A stretch of 64,000 bases of DNA, from positions 146,843-210,842 of the forward strand of contig NZ_OY735138.1 in NCBI RefSeq assembly GCF_963457605.1, in the 5' to 3' direction. A program made the position numbers and the translations under genes. Origin of the DNA: an uncultured Gellertiella sp. Lineage in GTDB: Bacteria > Pseudomonadota > Alphaproteobacteria > Rhizobiales > Rhizobiaceae. Shown here piece after piece: positions 36,520-45,492 of this stretch (the stretch's first letter is position 1; each line of letters starts with the position of its first letter). The notes beneath the pieces were generated by a model, which was not told the DNA's origin, did not search any database, and saw only the letters and a list, made by a program, of their open reading frames with translations.

Positions 36520-38361
36520 ATGGCCAGCCTGAAAATTTCCCACATGATGTATGTCTTTGCGGGCATCGTGACCTGCGGTCTGGTGGTTTCCATCGGCCTG
36601 CAGAAGCGAACGCTGGGCCAGCTTGAAATCGGCGGCCCGAGCTATGACAGGATCACCACCCAGAAGGATCTGCTCGGCGACATCCTGCCGCCGCCGCTGT
36701 TCGTGTCGCAGGCCTATGGCCTCGCCTATGAAGGCAATTTCCATCCGGAAAAGCGCGCCCATGCCATCGAGCAGATCAAGGCCTTGCAGGTCACCTTCGA
36801 GGAACGCAAGGCTTTCTGGGACAAGGTCGACCTGCCCGCCGACGAACGCGCCATCCTCACCGACAAGATCTACCCGATTTCGGCTGCTTTCTGGGATGAT
36901 ATGAACAATGAAGTGATCCCGGCGCTTGGCGGCACCCAGGAGCAGATGGACCCGATCTTCGAGAAGCTGGTCAAATCCTTCTACGCCCAGCAGGATGCGA
37001 TCATGGAGCTGAACACCGCCGTTTCGAAGGACATGGCGGCAGTCGAAGCGGAAGAAAAGGCCTCCGGCCACGCCATGGAATTTGCCGCGACCATCGGCAG
37101 CGTCTTCTCGGTGCTGCTGTTCCTGGCCGGCATTGCCTTTGTCAACCGCCGCGCCATCCGGGCGCTTTCGGTGATGACCACCTATATGGGACAGCTGGCG
37201 AAGGGTGATTATTCTGCCGCCGTGCCCTATGCGGAGCGGACCGATGAGATCGGCGAGATGGCGGCAGCGCTTGAAGTGTTCAAGGCGGCAGGCCTCGAAA
37301 AAATCCGGCTGGAGGAAGAAGCAGCCAGCGCCTCTGTCCAGCGCCGCATCGAGCGCGAGGCGCGCGAGGCAGAAAGCGCCGAACAGGCGGGCCAGATCCT
37401 CGTGGTGGTCGAACAGCTGGGCGCAGGCCTCCAAAGGCTTGCCGACTGCAATATCCAGATGACCATCGACGATCCCTTCGTCGCGACCTTCGAGAAGATC
37501 CGCAACGATTTCAACGCCTCGATTGCCGCCTTCCAGCTGACGCTCGAAAAGGTGATGCACACCACCGGCGAGATCCAGGACAGCAGCGGCGACATGCAGG
37601 GGGCTGCCGAGGGCATGGCCAAGCGCACCGAGCAGCAGGCCGCAGCCCTGGAACAGACATCCGCAGCGCTCGAGGAAATCACCGTCACCGTCAATGCATC
37701 CTCGAAGAGCGCCGAGGATACCAAGCGCCTTGTCGACGATGCCCGCAGCTGCGCGGTGGAATCGACCCAGACGGTCGCCGATGCGGTCTCGGCCATGCAG
37801 CGGATCGAGAATTCGTCCCGCGAAATCAGCCAGATCATCGGCGTCATCGATGAAATCGCCTTCCAGACCAACCTTCTGGCGCTGAATGCCGGCGTCGAGG
37901 CGGCGCGTGCCGGCGAGGCGGGCCGCGGCTTTGCCGTGGTGGCGCAGGAAGTGCGCGAACTTGCCCAGCGCTCGGCCACCGCCGCCAAGCAGATCAAGGG
38001 CCTGATCAACAATTCCGGCCAGGAAGTGGCAACCGGCGTGCGCCTTGTCGGCGATACCGGCAGCGCACTCAGCCGCATCCAGGATTTCGTCACCTCGATC
38101 AAGACCAATATCGACAGCATCACCAAGGGGATCGGCGAGCAGTCGATCGGGCTCAAGGAAATCGCCACCGCCATGGCGGGCCTCGACCAGATGACCCAGC
38201 AGAATGCCGGGATGGCCGAACAGACGGCAGCGCTCAGCGCCAGCGTCGCCCAGCAGGCGATCACGCTCGCCCAGCAGGTCAGCCACTTCAAGCTCAACCG
38301 CCGCGCCGTGATCCGCACGCCCGAGATGAAGCGCAACTACCGCCGCTCCGCTGCCGCCTGA
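36520..38361 (+). CDS. Methyl-accepting chemotaxis protein
   Basis: The product (613 aa) has a first membrane segment at the N-terminus (MMYVFAGIVTCGLVVSIGL), a periplasmic helical sensor region, a second membrane segment (about residues 185-210), HAMP, and the cytoplasmic signalling domain with the conserved hairpin tip EIAFQTNLLALNAGVEAARA and the methylation-helix pattern on both sides. GGA before the ATG at 36520, and the membrane segment right after, favour this start over 36424. Ligand unknown. Confidence 0.95.
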   Translation: MASLKISHMMYVFAGIVTCGLVVSIGLQKRTLGQLEIGGPSYDRITTQKDLLGDILPPPLFVSQAYGLAYEGNFHPEKRAHAIEQIKALQVTFEERKAFWDKVDLPADERAILTDKIYPISAAFWDDMNNEVIPALGGTQEQMDPIFEKLVKSFYAQQDAIMELNTAVSKDMAAVEAEEKASGHAMEFAATIGSVFSVLLFLAGIAFVNRRAIRALSVMTTYMGQLAKGDYSAAVPYAERTDEIGEMAAALEVFKAAGLEKIRLEEEAASASVQRRIEREAREAESAEQAGQILVVVEQLGAGLQRLADCNIQMTIDDPFVATFEKIRNDFNASIAAFQLTLEKVMHTTGEIQDSSGDMQGAAEGMAKRTEQQAAALEQTSAALEEITVTVNASSKSAEDTKRLVDDARSCAVESTQTVADAVSAMQRIENSSREISQIIGVIDEIAFQTNLLALNAGVEAARAGEAGRGFAVVAQEVRELAQRSATAAKQIKGLINNSGQEVATGVRLVGDTGSALSRIQDFVTSIKTNIDSITKGIGEQSIGLKEIATAMAGLDQMTQQNAGMAEQTAALSASVAQQAITLAQQVSHFKLNRRAVIRTPEMKRNYRRSAAA

Positions 38362-38417
38362 GCGGGGCGACGTCCTGAATGATACGAGCGCCCGGCCCCC
38401 TCAGGGGCCGTTGCCGG

Positions 38418-38555
38418 TGTGACACGCCAGACCGTGTTGCCGACATCGTCGGTGATCAGCGTGCCGACACAACAGGCCACCGGAAAGGGCACCAGCATCG
38501 CATGCAGGGGATGGCCGACGATGTGCAAGGGGGAACGGGGGTTTTCGGGCAGCAT
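38418..38555 (-). pseudogene. N-terminal remnant of a DUF2231 membrane protein
   Basis: On the minus strand ENPRSPLHIVGHPLHAMLVP and FPVACCVGTLITDD match the start of DUF2231 proteins (typically NPxSxxxIxGHPLHPMLVPFPxxxFVGTLxTD). The similarity ends after about 40 residues; the remaining three membrane segments are missing and the frame runs into the 3' end of the chemoreceptor gene. The match is from recall. Confidence 0.6.
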
Positions 38556-38713
38556 GGGGGAGACCGTTTCGAACCGCCGGCAGTCGTCCGGTACCAACGG
38601 GCAAGCGGGCAGGAGGTTCGTTCGCTGCCCTTTTATTCCGGGACTCGCAACCTGATCCGTCTCGCACCGGAATCCGGCAGGTTCATGCTGACCTGTTGTT
38701 TTTTCTAAATAAT

Positions 38714-38835
38714 CTAGCGTTTGTCAGGGAAAAGTGGAATCCGGTTTTCCCGCTCAAACTCGCTTGAGCGAAAAGACAAACGAAAACAAAGGGCGCTAGA
38801 GTCTGGCTGGTTCAATATGAACCTGACAGACTCTA
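38714..38835. repeat. RIME-like element R5
   Basis: TAGCGTTTGTCAGGGAAAAG, the CGCTCAAACTCGCTTGAGCG stem and the closing hairpin around AATAT make this copy nearly identical to R4a at 21644-21764, 17 kb away. It ends only 41 bp before the toxin-antitoxin start codon, so it may contain or displace that promoter. Confidence 0.85.
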
Positions 38836-38875
38836 ATGCATTGAATTGAACCCTCAAAACGCCTATATACGGTGG

Positions 38876-39412
38876 ATGACGCTCATCAGATTCAAATTTG
38901 CCCCGGCAAAGGCCCTGGCTGCCTTGGACTGGATGGTCGCTGACCATCCCGGTATTGATCTGCATGCTGCCCTCAAAGCCTGTTATTTTGCGGACAAGGC
39001 GCATCTGAATGCCAATTTCAGGCCGATATTCGGAGCAACCTACCGTGCCATGAAGTTTGGCCCCGTGCCGCTGGAAATCTACGAAATGGCAAAGGGAGAA
39101 GCGCTCTGGCTCGCTGAACTTGGTGTCGAGCAGGTGCCGTGGGAACTGCGCGGTTACCGTTTGGCACGGTCCACAAACGCATCTGTGGACAACCGCGATG
39201 CCCTTTCAGAGAGCGACAGGGACTGTTTTGCCGCAGCCCTGGCACAGTCGGTCGCCATGGACTTCAACGAACGGACCGAAGCGACGCACGGGCGGGATTG
39301 GCAAAGGGCCAATCTGGGTGTCATGAGCTATGCTGACATGATCGACGAAGGTGAAAACAAGGCGGATATTCTGGAATATCTGGAAGAAAACGCCCGTTTC
39401 ATGAAGCTCTGA
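38876..39412 (+). CDS. Panacea-domain (SocA-like) antitoxin
   Basis: The Panacea domain (DUF4065) is an antitoxin domain found next to many unrelated toxins. Its typical sequence is seen at about residues 8-85: PAKALAALDWMVADHPGIDL, HAALKACYFADKAHL, then GATYRAMKFGPVPLEIYEM. About 178 aa from the ATG at 38876; a TTG at 38846 in the same frame is possible but has no ribosome site. Its stop overlaps the ATG of the next gene by one base (TGATG, 39410-39414), the usual layout of a toxin-antitoxin operon with the antitoxin first. Confidence 0.8.
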   Translation: MTLIRFKFAPAKALAALDWMVADHPGIDLHAALKACYFADKAHLNANFRPIFGATYRAMKFGPVPLEIYEMAKGEALWLAELGVEQVPWELRGYRLARSTNASVDNRDALSESDRDCFAAALAQSVAMDFNERTEATHGRDWQRANLGVMSYADMIDEGENKADILEYLEENARFMKL

Positions 39413-39771
39413 TGCTTGATCCTCTCGACGTCATATGGATTTTCGACAGTTTGATCGAACCGCCGCATCCCAAGATGGTGGTGTGCGTCAATCCGGTCGG
39501 AGGGATCTTTTACCGCATAAATTCAAAACCATTCTGGAAGCCCTGCATTCTGCTCGAGAAACTCCCCCATCACCCATGGCTGGATCACGACAGTTACCTG
39601 CATATCGATCCGCTGATGCTCGACGATTACATCGTCAGTGAAGCCCTTAAGCGTGATGGCAATATTGGCAGGGTTTCGCTGACCGTCAGTCGACAGATCA
39701 AGCGGCTTACGCTCGATGTCCGCTGCATGACCCTCTCCGAAAAGCAGGCCATCTGCGACTGCCTTCCCTGA
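39412..39771 (+). CDS. Putative toxin partner of the Panacea antitoxin
   Basis: This 119-aa soluble protein starts inside the antitoxin stop codon. It reads VIWIFDSLIEPPHPKMVVCV, then NPVGGIFYRINSKPFWKPC, HHPWLDHDSYLHIDP and LMLDDYIVSEALKRDGNIG. I recognise no named toxin family with confidence. The small size, the early KxVVxV strand, and IGRVS followed by a C-terminal helix recall the SH3-like PemK/MazF fold, but the usual catalytic residues cannot be assigned. The toxin role is inferred from the overlapping Panacea gene. Confidence 0.6.
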   Translation: MLDPLDVIWIFDSLIEPPHPKMVVCVNPVGGIFYRINSKPFWKPCILLEKLPHHPWLDHDSYLHIDPLMLDDYIVSEALKRDGNIGRVSLTVSRQIKRLTLDVRCMTLSEKQAICDCLP

Positions 39772-40124
39772 AGGCAGGTCACGCCTCTGGTCATGAGGAC
39801 ACGCTCCATGGTTGTAAGACAAGAGCGAAAGCGCGGCTCTGCCGAATCCTGCAAAACGCTCCGCACTTTAGAATTTGTCAGGTAAAACCGGGGTCCAAAC
39901 GCAAAACTTCATTTGCGTGTTTTCCCTGACGCGTACAAGGCGAGAACAATCAATAGGTGTGTTTCGTGGCACGCTGATTGTGTGGAGCGCCTGCCGCGCC
40001 CGCCACCACATGAACGGATATTTATACAGGTAAATGTCCATAAGTTGTATTATGGTGCAATTTCTCCAGCTTCGCGCAACCTGAATCCCTTGTAAATGAC
40101 CGATATTCTTCTCAAGGGTGCAGC
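39772..40124. other. Intergenic region with repeat R6 and likely promoter of DUF1217 gene
   Basis: After the toxin gene there is about 100 bp without features, then repeat fragment R6 (39869-39930), then an AT-rich segment (40015-40070) before the DUF1217 gene that probably contains its promoter. No ORF was supported. Confidence 0.4.
39869..39930. repeat. RIME-like fragment R6
   Basis: TAGAATTTGTCAGGTAAAAC, GGTCCAAACGCAAAACTTC and GCGTGTTTTCCCTGAC match the body of R1 on both sides of a stem, but the terminal hairpin is missing. It is a truncated or hybrid copy. Confidence 0.65.
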
Positions 40125-42533
40125 ATGGTCTCCACATCCCTCAGCTACAATCTGATCGTCCGTGACATGAAGAAGGCGCTGGACCATGTGTCCAAACAAC
40201 CCGAAGTGGCGCGAGATGCCGCCTATTATCAGGACAATATCGGCAAGGTCAAAACCGCCGACGAGTTTCTGAAGAACGACCGGTTGTATCGCTATGCGAT
40301 GAAGGCCTTTGGCCTGGAAGACATGGCCTATGCCAAGGCCTTCATCGGCAAGGTATTGCGCAGCAATCTTTCCGATCCGGAAAGCTTTGCCAACAAGCTC
40401 ACCGATACGCGCTACCGCGAGTTTGCCGCCGCCTTTTCCTTCACCGGCAGCAATGTCAAGGTGGTGCAGACGGCGACCCAGACGGATGAAACCATCGGCC
40501 TCTATACCAAGACGATCCAGCAGCAAGCCGACGGGATCAAGGAAGAGACCCGCTATTACAATGTGATGATGGACAAGGTGAAAAAGGCCGACGACATCCT
40601 CAACAATGACCGGCTCCGCGCCTATATGTTCGCAGTGTTCGACATCGACGAGCACAATTGGTCGCGCGATACGGTGCGCAAGCTGATGAGCAGCGATCCC
40701 AATGATCCCGGCAGCTATATCAACACCGTCTGGTCGGCGCGCCGCGACGACATCAGGACCCGGCTCGGTCAGTCGCAAACGGATCTGCAGACGGTTCGCG
40801 TCACGCTTGCCGACCTCACCGCCGAGCTGAAGGCTCCGGGAGCCGACCGGGTCAAGGTACAGGGCATGATCGATCAGCAAAACGTGCTGCTGAAGTCGAT
40901 CGCCTCGAAAATTGCCAGCTACAACAATTCGATTGCGGCCATCGGCAAATATTACGATCTCGCCGCCGCCTACCAGTTTTCGGCCAATGGTACACTGGCG
41001 CCCGGCGTCATGGCGCAGACCGATGCGGAGAAGAAGAAAGCCAACGAGACCTATGTTTTCAAAAATCCACGGGTGACGCCGTCGGCCGCCCTGCTCAACA
41101 AGCAATATTTCGAGCAGAAGGTGGCGAGCGCCCGCAGTATCGACGAATTGTTTGCAAGCCCGCTGGATGACCGGATCTACAAGTTCCTGGATACGGCCTT
41201 CGGGATCGGGGCCCTGGTGCCTGCGACACTTGAAAACATCCTGACCAGCGACCGGGACCCCAACAATCTGAAGAGCTATGTCAACATGGCCGGGGCCAAG
41301 AAGCAGCAATATCGCAACCTGATGAATGCCTTCAACTTCAATCGCGACGGCACGCTCAATCCCGGTGTTGCCGCCCAGACCGCAGCCCAGACCAAGCTGA
41401 CCACCAATTTCTACATGGGGGCCTATAATGACGCGGATGACGCCGCCGACGAGGCGGCGATCAACCAGTTCAAGCGTAACCTGCCGACCGTCAAGGACCT
41501 CGACACCTTCATGCGCACCGCCAATGTCTACAATTTCGCCCTGAAGGCGGTGGGCCTTGATCCCGCCGCGGAAAATACCCTGACCATCCGCAATGTGCTG
41601 ACCAGCGACCTGCAGAATCCGAAAAGCTATGTCTACCGCTTGAAGGATGAGCGCTATCTGAAACTGGCGCGCGAGTTCAACTTCGATGCCAAGGGCAAGC
41701 CTTCCGAGCCGCTGGTGGCCCAGAGCGACATCACCATTACCCAGACCGCCAAGCAATATATCGTCGAGAAGCTGAAATTCGCCTCCAATGCAGACAAGGG
41801 GGCAACCCGCACCAAGGCCGAAAAAGAAGCGAAATATTACCAGGACACGATCGGCAAGATCAAAACCGTCGACCAGTTGCTCGGTGACCGCAAGCTGCTG
41901 AATGTGGTGATGACGGCCAAGGGAATCGACCCGACCAGGGTGACGGATGCCTATCTCAAGAAAATCTTCAAGTCGGACCTGAAGGACCCGAAGAGTTTTG
42001 CCAATTCGGAACGGGATCTCCGGTTTTCGGAACTTGCGGCCTCCTTCAATTTCGATGCCCGGGGCAATCTGGCCCATGCGGCAATATCAGGCGTCCAGGG
42101 CCTCGGGCAATTGCTGGAGACCCAGCACAATTATCTGCAGCAGGCACTGGAAAGCCAGCAGGGCGAGGACAATCCGGGGGTTCGGCTGGCGCTCTATTTC
42201 GAACGCAAGGCGGGCGATATCCGCTCGGCCTATGACATCCTGGCCGATGGCGCGTTGTCCAAGGTGTTTCGCACCGCCTTCAGGCTGCCCGACGAGGTCG
42301 CCAACATGAAGATCGAGCAGCAGGCCAAGGTGGTCGACAAATATCTGAACCTCAAGGATCTCTCCGACCCCCAGAAGCTGAAATCCTTCATCAACCGCTT
42401 CAACGCGATGTATGACATGCAGAATGACCAGGCCGACAGCAATGCGGCGCTGGCCACCTTGTCGCGCGGTGGCGGCGCAGGTGGCATCAGCAGCAGTACG
42501 CTGATGGCCCTCTCCCAGCTCGGGCGGCGATAG
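40125..42533 (+). CDS. DUF1217 multi-repeat protein
   Basis: The 802-aa product is built of about four to five DUF1217 units, each with YYQDNIGKVKTADEFLKNDR, LYRYAMKAFGLED, LRSNLSDPESFANKL and a YRExAxAFxF end. It starts MVSTSLSYNLIVRDM. In rhizobia DUF1217 genes often occur in flagellar clusters, and this family is thought to be flagellum-associated, but no flagellar gene is next to this copy. It has no signal peptide or membrane segment. Function is otherwise unknown. Confidence 0.8.
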   Translation: MVSTSLSYNLIVRDMKKALDHVSKQPEVARDAAYYQDNIGKVKTADEFLKNDRLYRYAMKAFGLEDMAYAKAFIGKVLRSNLSDPESFANKLTDTRYREFAAAFSFTGSNVKVVQTATQTDETIGLYTKTIQQQADGIKEETRYYNVMMDKVKKADDILNNDRLRAYMFAVFDIDEHNWSRDTVRKLMSSDPNDPGSYINTVWSARRDDIRTRLGQSQTDLQTVRVTLADLTAELKAPGADRVKVQGMIDQQNVLLKSIASKIASYNNSIAAIGKYYDLAAAYQFSANGTLAPGVMAQTDAEKKKANETYVFKNPRVTPSAALLNKQYFEQKVASARSIDELFASPLDDRIYKFLDTAFGIGALVPATLENILTSDRDPNNLKSYVNMAGAKKQQYRNLMNAFNFNRDGTLNPGVAAQTAAQTKLTTNFYMGAYNDADDAADEAAINQFKRNLPTVKDLDTFMRTANVYNFALKAVGLDPAAENTLTIRNVLTSDLQNPKSYVYRLKDERYLKLAREFNFDAKGKPSEPLVAQSDITITQTAKQYIVEKLKFASNADKGATRTKAEKEAKYYQDTIGKIKTVDQLLGDRKLLNVVMTAKGIDPTRVTDAYLKKIFKSDLKDPKSFANSERDLRFSELAASFNFDARGNLAHAAISGVQGLGQLLETQHNYLQQALESQQGEDNPGVRLALYFERKAGDIRSAYDILADGALSKVFRTAFRLPDEVANMKIEQQAKVVDKYLNLKDLSDPQKLKSFINRFNAMYDMQNDQADSNAALATLSRGGGAGGISSSTLMALSQLGRR

Positions 42534-42557
42534 GACGCCCTTGGCGGATAGTGCGGA

Positions 42558-43373
42558 TCACGCCGTGCCGGATGCCCGGCGCGACCAGTGCGCGGCGATG
42601 AGGGTCTTGATCAGGATCACCAGCGCCACCAGCAGGATCAGGATCACCGAAATCGCGGCAATGGCGGGATCGATATTGTCGCGCAGCCCCATCCACATCA
42701 TCCGGGGCAGGGTGATGGCATTGACGGAGGTGATGAACAGCGTCACGCCGATTTCCTCCCAGGAGAGCACGAAGGCGAGGAAAGCCGCCGTCAGCACGCC
42801 GAGGCGGATATTCGGCAGGATCACCCGGACCACCCGGGTCCAGATGCCGGCCCCGAAGCCGCGGGCGGCGAGATCGATGCGCCGGTCGATCTGCGACAGC
42901 GACACTAGGATCAGCACCACCGCATAGGGCGCGATCATCACCGCATGGGCCAGCGCCACGCCGAGCGGCGTGTCATAGCCGACGAAATCATTGACCTTCG
43001 ACAGCGCGGTCAGGAAGAAATACAGGGTGATCGCCGAGACCACCGGTGGCGCCACCATCGGCACCAGCACGAAGCCGATCATCAGTCCGGCAAAAGACGG
43101 CCGGAACATCCAGATGCCGAGACTGAAGCCCAGCGCCAGCGTGGTGGACAGCAGGCAACTCAGAAATGCGATCCGGATGCTGAGCCAGGCCGCCTCCAGC
43201 CAGGCCGGATCGGTAATCAGCGTCTGGTAATGGACAAGCGACCACACCCCGTGCGGCATCGACAGGAAGCGGGCAGGGGTAAAGGAAACCGGCGCCACGG
43301 CAATGAGCGGCATCAGCAGGAACAGGGCAACGAAGGCGGCAAGAATGTGGGCAAGCGGACCGGGCCTATACAT
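42558..43373 (-). CDS. ABC transporter permease (PotC-like)
   Basis: This is a 271-aa inner-membrane permease of the polyamine/2-aminoethylphosphonate type. It has about six membrane segments and the EAA-type loop RIDLAARGFGAGIWTRVVRV followed by LP. It is the last gene of the minus-strand transporter operon, nine bases after the PotB-like permease. Substrate is not readable from the permease. Confidence 0.93.
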   Translation of the reverse strand: MYRPGPLAHILAAFVALFLLMPLIAVAPVSFTPARFLSMPHGVWSLVHYQTLITDPAWLEAAWLSIRIAFLSCLLSTTLALGFSLGIWMFRPSFAGLMIGFVLVPMVAPPVVSAITLYFFLTALSKVNDFVGYDTPLGVALAHAVMIAPYAVVLILVSLSQIDRRIDLAARGFGAGIWTRVVRVILPNIRLGVLTAAFLAFVLSWEEIGVTLFITSVNAITLPRMMWMGLRDNIDPAIAAISVILILLVALVILIKTLIAAHWSRRASGTA

Positions 43374-43382
43374 CGCGCATCC

Positions 43383-44207
43383 TCACTTCAGCATCGCACG
43401 GGGTCGGGCATAGCGCATCAGCAGCCCCAGCAGCAGGCCGACGATGGCCATCATCAGCACGCTGATGGCTGCCCCCATGCCCCAGTCGGGGCTCTGGAAA
43501 ATCCTGAGGTAAATCAGCTCCGCCGCCATCACCGAGCGCCCGCCACCGAGAATGGTGGGGGTGATGAAGAAGCCGAGCGCGAAGACGAAGACCATGATTG
43601 CCGCCCCCAGCACGCCGGAGCCAGTCATCGGCAGATAGATCTGCCAGAAGCTGCGCCGTGCCGAAGCGCCCATGCCGCGCGCGGCGAGCAGCACGCGCTC
43701 ATCCAGCGTGCGCATCGAGGAAGAAATCGGAAAGACCGCAAAAGGCAGCAGAAAATGCACCATGCCCAGCACCACGCCGAATTCATTGCGCACCAGCGTC
43801 AGCGGTTCGGAAATGATCCCGAGTTCCGTCAGCCAGGTGTTGATCAGCCCGCGATTGGACAGCAGCGCCACCCAGCCAAAGGCGCGGGTGAGAACGGAAA
43901 TCCAGAAGGGAATGAGAATGCACAGTTCGGCCAGAAGCCGCTGGACAGGCGTGCCGCGCACCCAGATATAGGCAATTGCATAGGCTGCGATCACCGAGAG
44001 AACCGCGACAATCAGGCAGATGCGGAAGGTGCGGACAAGCACCGACAGGATCAGCGGATCGGTGACGGCACTGGCATAATTGCCAAGCCCGGGTTGCGGC
44101 AGCGTCACGCTCCATTCCACGATCCCCAGAAACGGCACGATATAGGCCGCGAGCAGGAACAGCATCAGGGGGGCGATAAGGGCCAGGGGCTTGAGAGCCG
44201 CAGTCAT
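43383..44207 (-). CDS. ABC transporter permease (PotB-like)
   Basis: The 274-aa product has six or so membrane segments and the EAA loop ERVLLAARGMGASARRSFWQ. It is the second permease of the polyamine-type importer. The start at 44207 lies 106 bp after the binding-protein stop, and the gap contains a strong hairpin. The next permease follows after nine bases. Confidence 0.93.
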   Translation of the reverse strand: MTAALKPLALIAPLMLFLLAAYIVPFLGIVEWSVTLPQPGLGNYASAVTDPLILSVLVRTFRICLIVAVLSVIAAYAIAYIWVRGTPVQRLLAELCILIPFWISVLTRAFGWVALLSNRGLINTWLTELGIISEPLTLVRNEFGVVLGMVHFLLPFAVFPISSSMRTLDERVLLAARGMGASARRSFWQIYLPMTGSGVLGAAIMVFVFALGFFITPTILGGGRSVMAAELIYLRIFQSPDWGMGAAISVLMMAIVGLLLGLLMRYARPRAMLK

Positions 44208-44276
44208 AAGGGACTCCAGGACGAGGGGCGGGCGAAGATGCCGCGCAATCCGGTCGCCCGGTCGCAGGCATGAGAA

Positions 44277-44306
44277 CCCCTTCCGCCGCGACGGCGGCGG
44301 AAGGGG
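44277..44306 (-). promoter_or_regulatory. Strong intercistronic hairpin after binding-protein gene
   Basis: CCCCTTCCGCCG (44277-44288) and CGGCGGAAGGGG (44295-44306) form a perfect 12-bp stem with a six-base loop. It lies just after the binding-protein stop on the transcribed strand, without a T-run. Such hairpins often stabilise binding-protein mRNA and lower expression of the downstream permeases; that role is inferred. Confidence 0.7.
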
Positions 44307-44313
44307 CGATCAC

Positions 44314-45429
44314 TCAGGCCGAGATGATCTTGGTATAGGCATCGAGTGCCGCGCCATAATTGGTCTCGTACCAGCCCATGTCGAGCGCAATCTGCTTCTT
44401 CATGTTGGCGGGATCGACGGGGTTGATCCGCGCCTTTTCGGGCGGCAGCAGCGCATCGGCGGCGGGGTTGGCCGGGCCCTGGCCGAGCATGTCGAACATC
44501 ACCAGCTGTTTTGCCGGATCCTGGGCGGCGGCGATGAATTTCATCGCGGCCTCCTTGCCGCCGGGATTGCCCTTCAGTACGGCCAGAGCGCCGGGCGAAA
44601 TCAGGCCCTGATCCCAGACGAACTTGATCTGGCCGCCGGAATCCTTCTCGATCAGGCTGGCACGGGTCGACCAGATCAGCGCCATCGAGGCTTCGCCATT
44701 CAGCAGCACAGACTGGCTTTCCGCCCCGCCGCCCCAGTAGGAGACGACATGGTCCTTGAGCGACGCAATCTTCTTGTGGGCGCGGTCGAGGTCGAGCGGA
44801 TAGAGCTTGTCGGCGGCAACGCCATCGGCGAGCAGGGCAGCTTCCCACATTGCCGCACCCCATTTGTAGAGCGCGCGCTTGCCGGGGAATTTCTCGACAT
44901 CGAAGAAATCCGCCATGCCTGTCGGCACCTTGTCGCCAAATTTCGAGGAATCATAGGCGATCACATAGGAGAAGAAATAGGTGGAGGCGGCATATTCCCA
45001 GCCGAAGCCGTCGCGCATCTTCTTCTTGTCGACGACAGTATAGTCGATCGGTTCCATCAGGCCCTTCTTGCCGAGCGACTGGGCGGAGAAGGGATCGGCA
45101 TCGACGAGGTCCCAGCTCGGCTTGCCGCTCTTGACCTGCGCCTCGATGGCACCTTCCGTCGGGCCGGAGCCATCCTCCTTGACGGTAATGCCGGTCTCCC
45201 TGGCAAAAGCTGCGCCATAGGCAGCATCATAGGCCTTGCCGGCATCACCGCCCCAGTTGACGAGCACCAGTTCATTGGCGGCGGCAAGCGCCCCCCTGGC
45301 CTTCAGCGCCAATGGCAGGCCAGCCAGCAGCACGGCGGCAAGCTGCGTGAATTTCCGCCGTGAAATTTCACCGCTGTCGGCTTTCCCGGACAATATTTCC
45401 AGGCATTCCTGTTCGAATTTCTCAGTCAT
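44314..45429 (-). CDS. Polyamine-type ABC transporter substrate-binding protein
   Basis: This 371-aa periplasmic protein is related to PotD/PotF. The N-terminus (MTEKFEQECLEILSGKADSG) precedes a Tat-like signal: ISRRKFTQLAAVLLAGLPLA, ending ARGALA. Mature features are ELVLVNWGGDAGKAYDAAYG, the WDLVDADPF turn and the conserved LDMGWYETNYG end. The start at 45429 is taken over 45459 because of its position relative to the signal. The ATPase gene lies upstream, the permeases downstream. Confidence 0.92.
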   Translation of the reverse strand: MTEKFEQECLEILSGKADSGEISRRKFTQLAAVLLAGLPLALKARGALAAANELVLVNWGGDAGKAYDAAYGAAFARETGITVKEDGSGPTEGAIEAQVKSGKPSWDLVDADPFSAQSLGKKGLMEPIDYTVVDKKKMRDGFGWEYAASTYFFSYVIAYDSSKFGDKVPTGMADFFDVEKFPGKRALYKWGAAMWEAALLADGVAADKLYPLDLDRAHKKIASLKDHVVSYWGGGAESQSVLLNGEASMALIWSTRASLIEKDSGGQIKFVWDQGLISPGALAVLKGNPGGKEAAMKFIAAAQDPAKQLVMFDMLGQGPANPAADALLPPEKARINPVDPANMKKQIALDMGWYETNYGAALDAYTKIISA

Positions 45430-45465
45430 CCTGTTCACCCCTGTTGTTGTTTTTTGCACGTCATA

Positions 45466-45487
45466 CCGGCGGCATCACCGCCGCCGG
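45466..45487 (-). promoter_or_regulatory. Hairpin between ATPase and binding-protein genes
   Basis: CCGGCGGC (45466-45473) and GCCGCCGG (45480-45487) form a perfect 8-bp stem with a six-base loop, between the ATPase stop and the binding-protein start. No T-run follows on the transcribed strand. Confidence 0.5.
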
Positions 45488-45492
45488 CAATC

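Noticed and set aside
36367-38336. Minus-strand frames of 639 and 369 codons over the chemoreceptor
   Set aside because: Low-information antisense frames; the plus-strand protein has membrane segments, HAMP and the conserved signalling tip.
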